Source of the DNA: CAZYYO01 sp964650965 | GTDB lineage: Bacteria > Bacillota > Clostridia > Lachnospirales > Lachnospiraceae | Reading direction: 5' to 3' | Assembly (NCBI GenBank): GCA_964650965.1 | Contig: CAZYYO010000014.1 | Coordinates: forward strand, 1-41,044 | Length of the DNA stretch: 41,044 nucleotides | Shown: positions 41,042 to 41,044 of the stretch, piece by piece | Layout of the letters: every line of letters begins with the position of its first letter | Numbering within the stretch: the first letter of the stretch is position 1 | The notes under the pieces: generated by a model | Told to the model about the DNA's origin: nothing | Seen by the model: only the letters and a program-made list of their open reading frames with translations | The model's database searches: none | Program-made: the position numbers and the translations under genes

Positions 41042-41044
41042 TGA

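Overview
The window looks like a low-to-mid-GC, strictly anaerobic, Gram-positive gut bacterium, most likely a Lachnospiraceae member (Clostridia). Supporting this are the order relA - metallo-hydrolase - hemZ - hisS - aspS, a two-gene SufC/SufB-type Fe-S module, the electron-transfer form of dihydroorotate dehydrogenase (pyrK-pyrD), rhamnose catabolism genes, GPH-family sugar transport and many AraC-type regulators. The genus call is inference. One scaffold gap (100 N, 21187-21286) is present.

Layout. (1) 1-6280: housekeeping run with the 3' part of relA, a GloB-like hydrolase, hemZ, hisS and aspS, closed by a bidirectional terminator. (2) 6351-8131: a flavin-reductase-like gene on the minus strand, divergent from ilvE, with a 10-bp-arm palindrome over the minus-strand -35. 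(3) 8308-11298: an OmpR-type regulator and multi-membrane histidine kinase, preceded by an 8-codon mini-ORF. (4) 11321-14054: a compact locus that I consider the most novel part. It holds a 12-residue Trp-rich peptide ORF, an AgrC-like GHKL membrane sensor, a tail-to-tail Spo0A-family regulator (receiver plus Spo0A C-terminal DNA-binding domain), and a possible small RNA with its own promoter and terminator. Both outer edges carry clusters of TCGA-core sites resembling 0A boxes. (5) 14080-17353: a PsiE-like membrane protein, sufC, sufB-like and an AraC regulator in one tight operon. (6) 17428-19759: rhaB and rhaD. (7) 19928-22590: a disrupted 7TM-PAS-HD-GYP gene (internal deletion plus assembly gap) and a membrane-anchored PI-PLC-like protein. 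(8) 22599-28958: a pyrimidine operon pyrC-pyrF-pyrK-pyrD followed by a hybrid sensor kinase. (9) 28997-34104: an AraC regulator divergent from a GH2 glycosidase and GPH transporter. (10) 34194-36182: a patatin-like phospholipase and a FliB-like Cys-rich protein. (11) 36183-36720: a gene-free stretch with imperfect repeats. (12) 36721-41041: an AraC regulator fused to a GH39 glycosidase, divergent from a sugar ABC ATPase, with three AATGTAC-type repeats between them.

How it may fit together. Sugar use appears as small regulator-enzyme-transporter cassettes (rhamnose, GH2/GPH, GH39/ABC). The 11.3-14.05 kb locus reads as a candidate peptide-sensing circuit: peptide, GHKL receptor, Spo0A-like output, and target boxes flanking the locus. 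That reading is inferred from architecture and motifs and has not been demonstrated.
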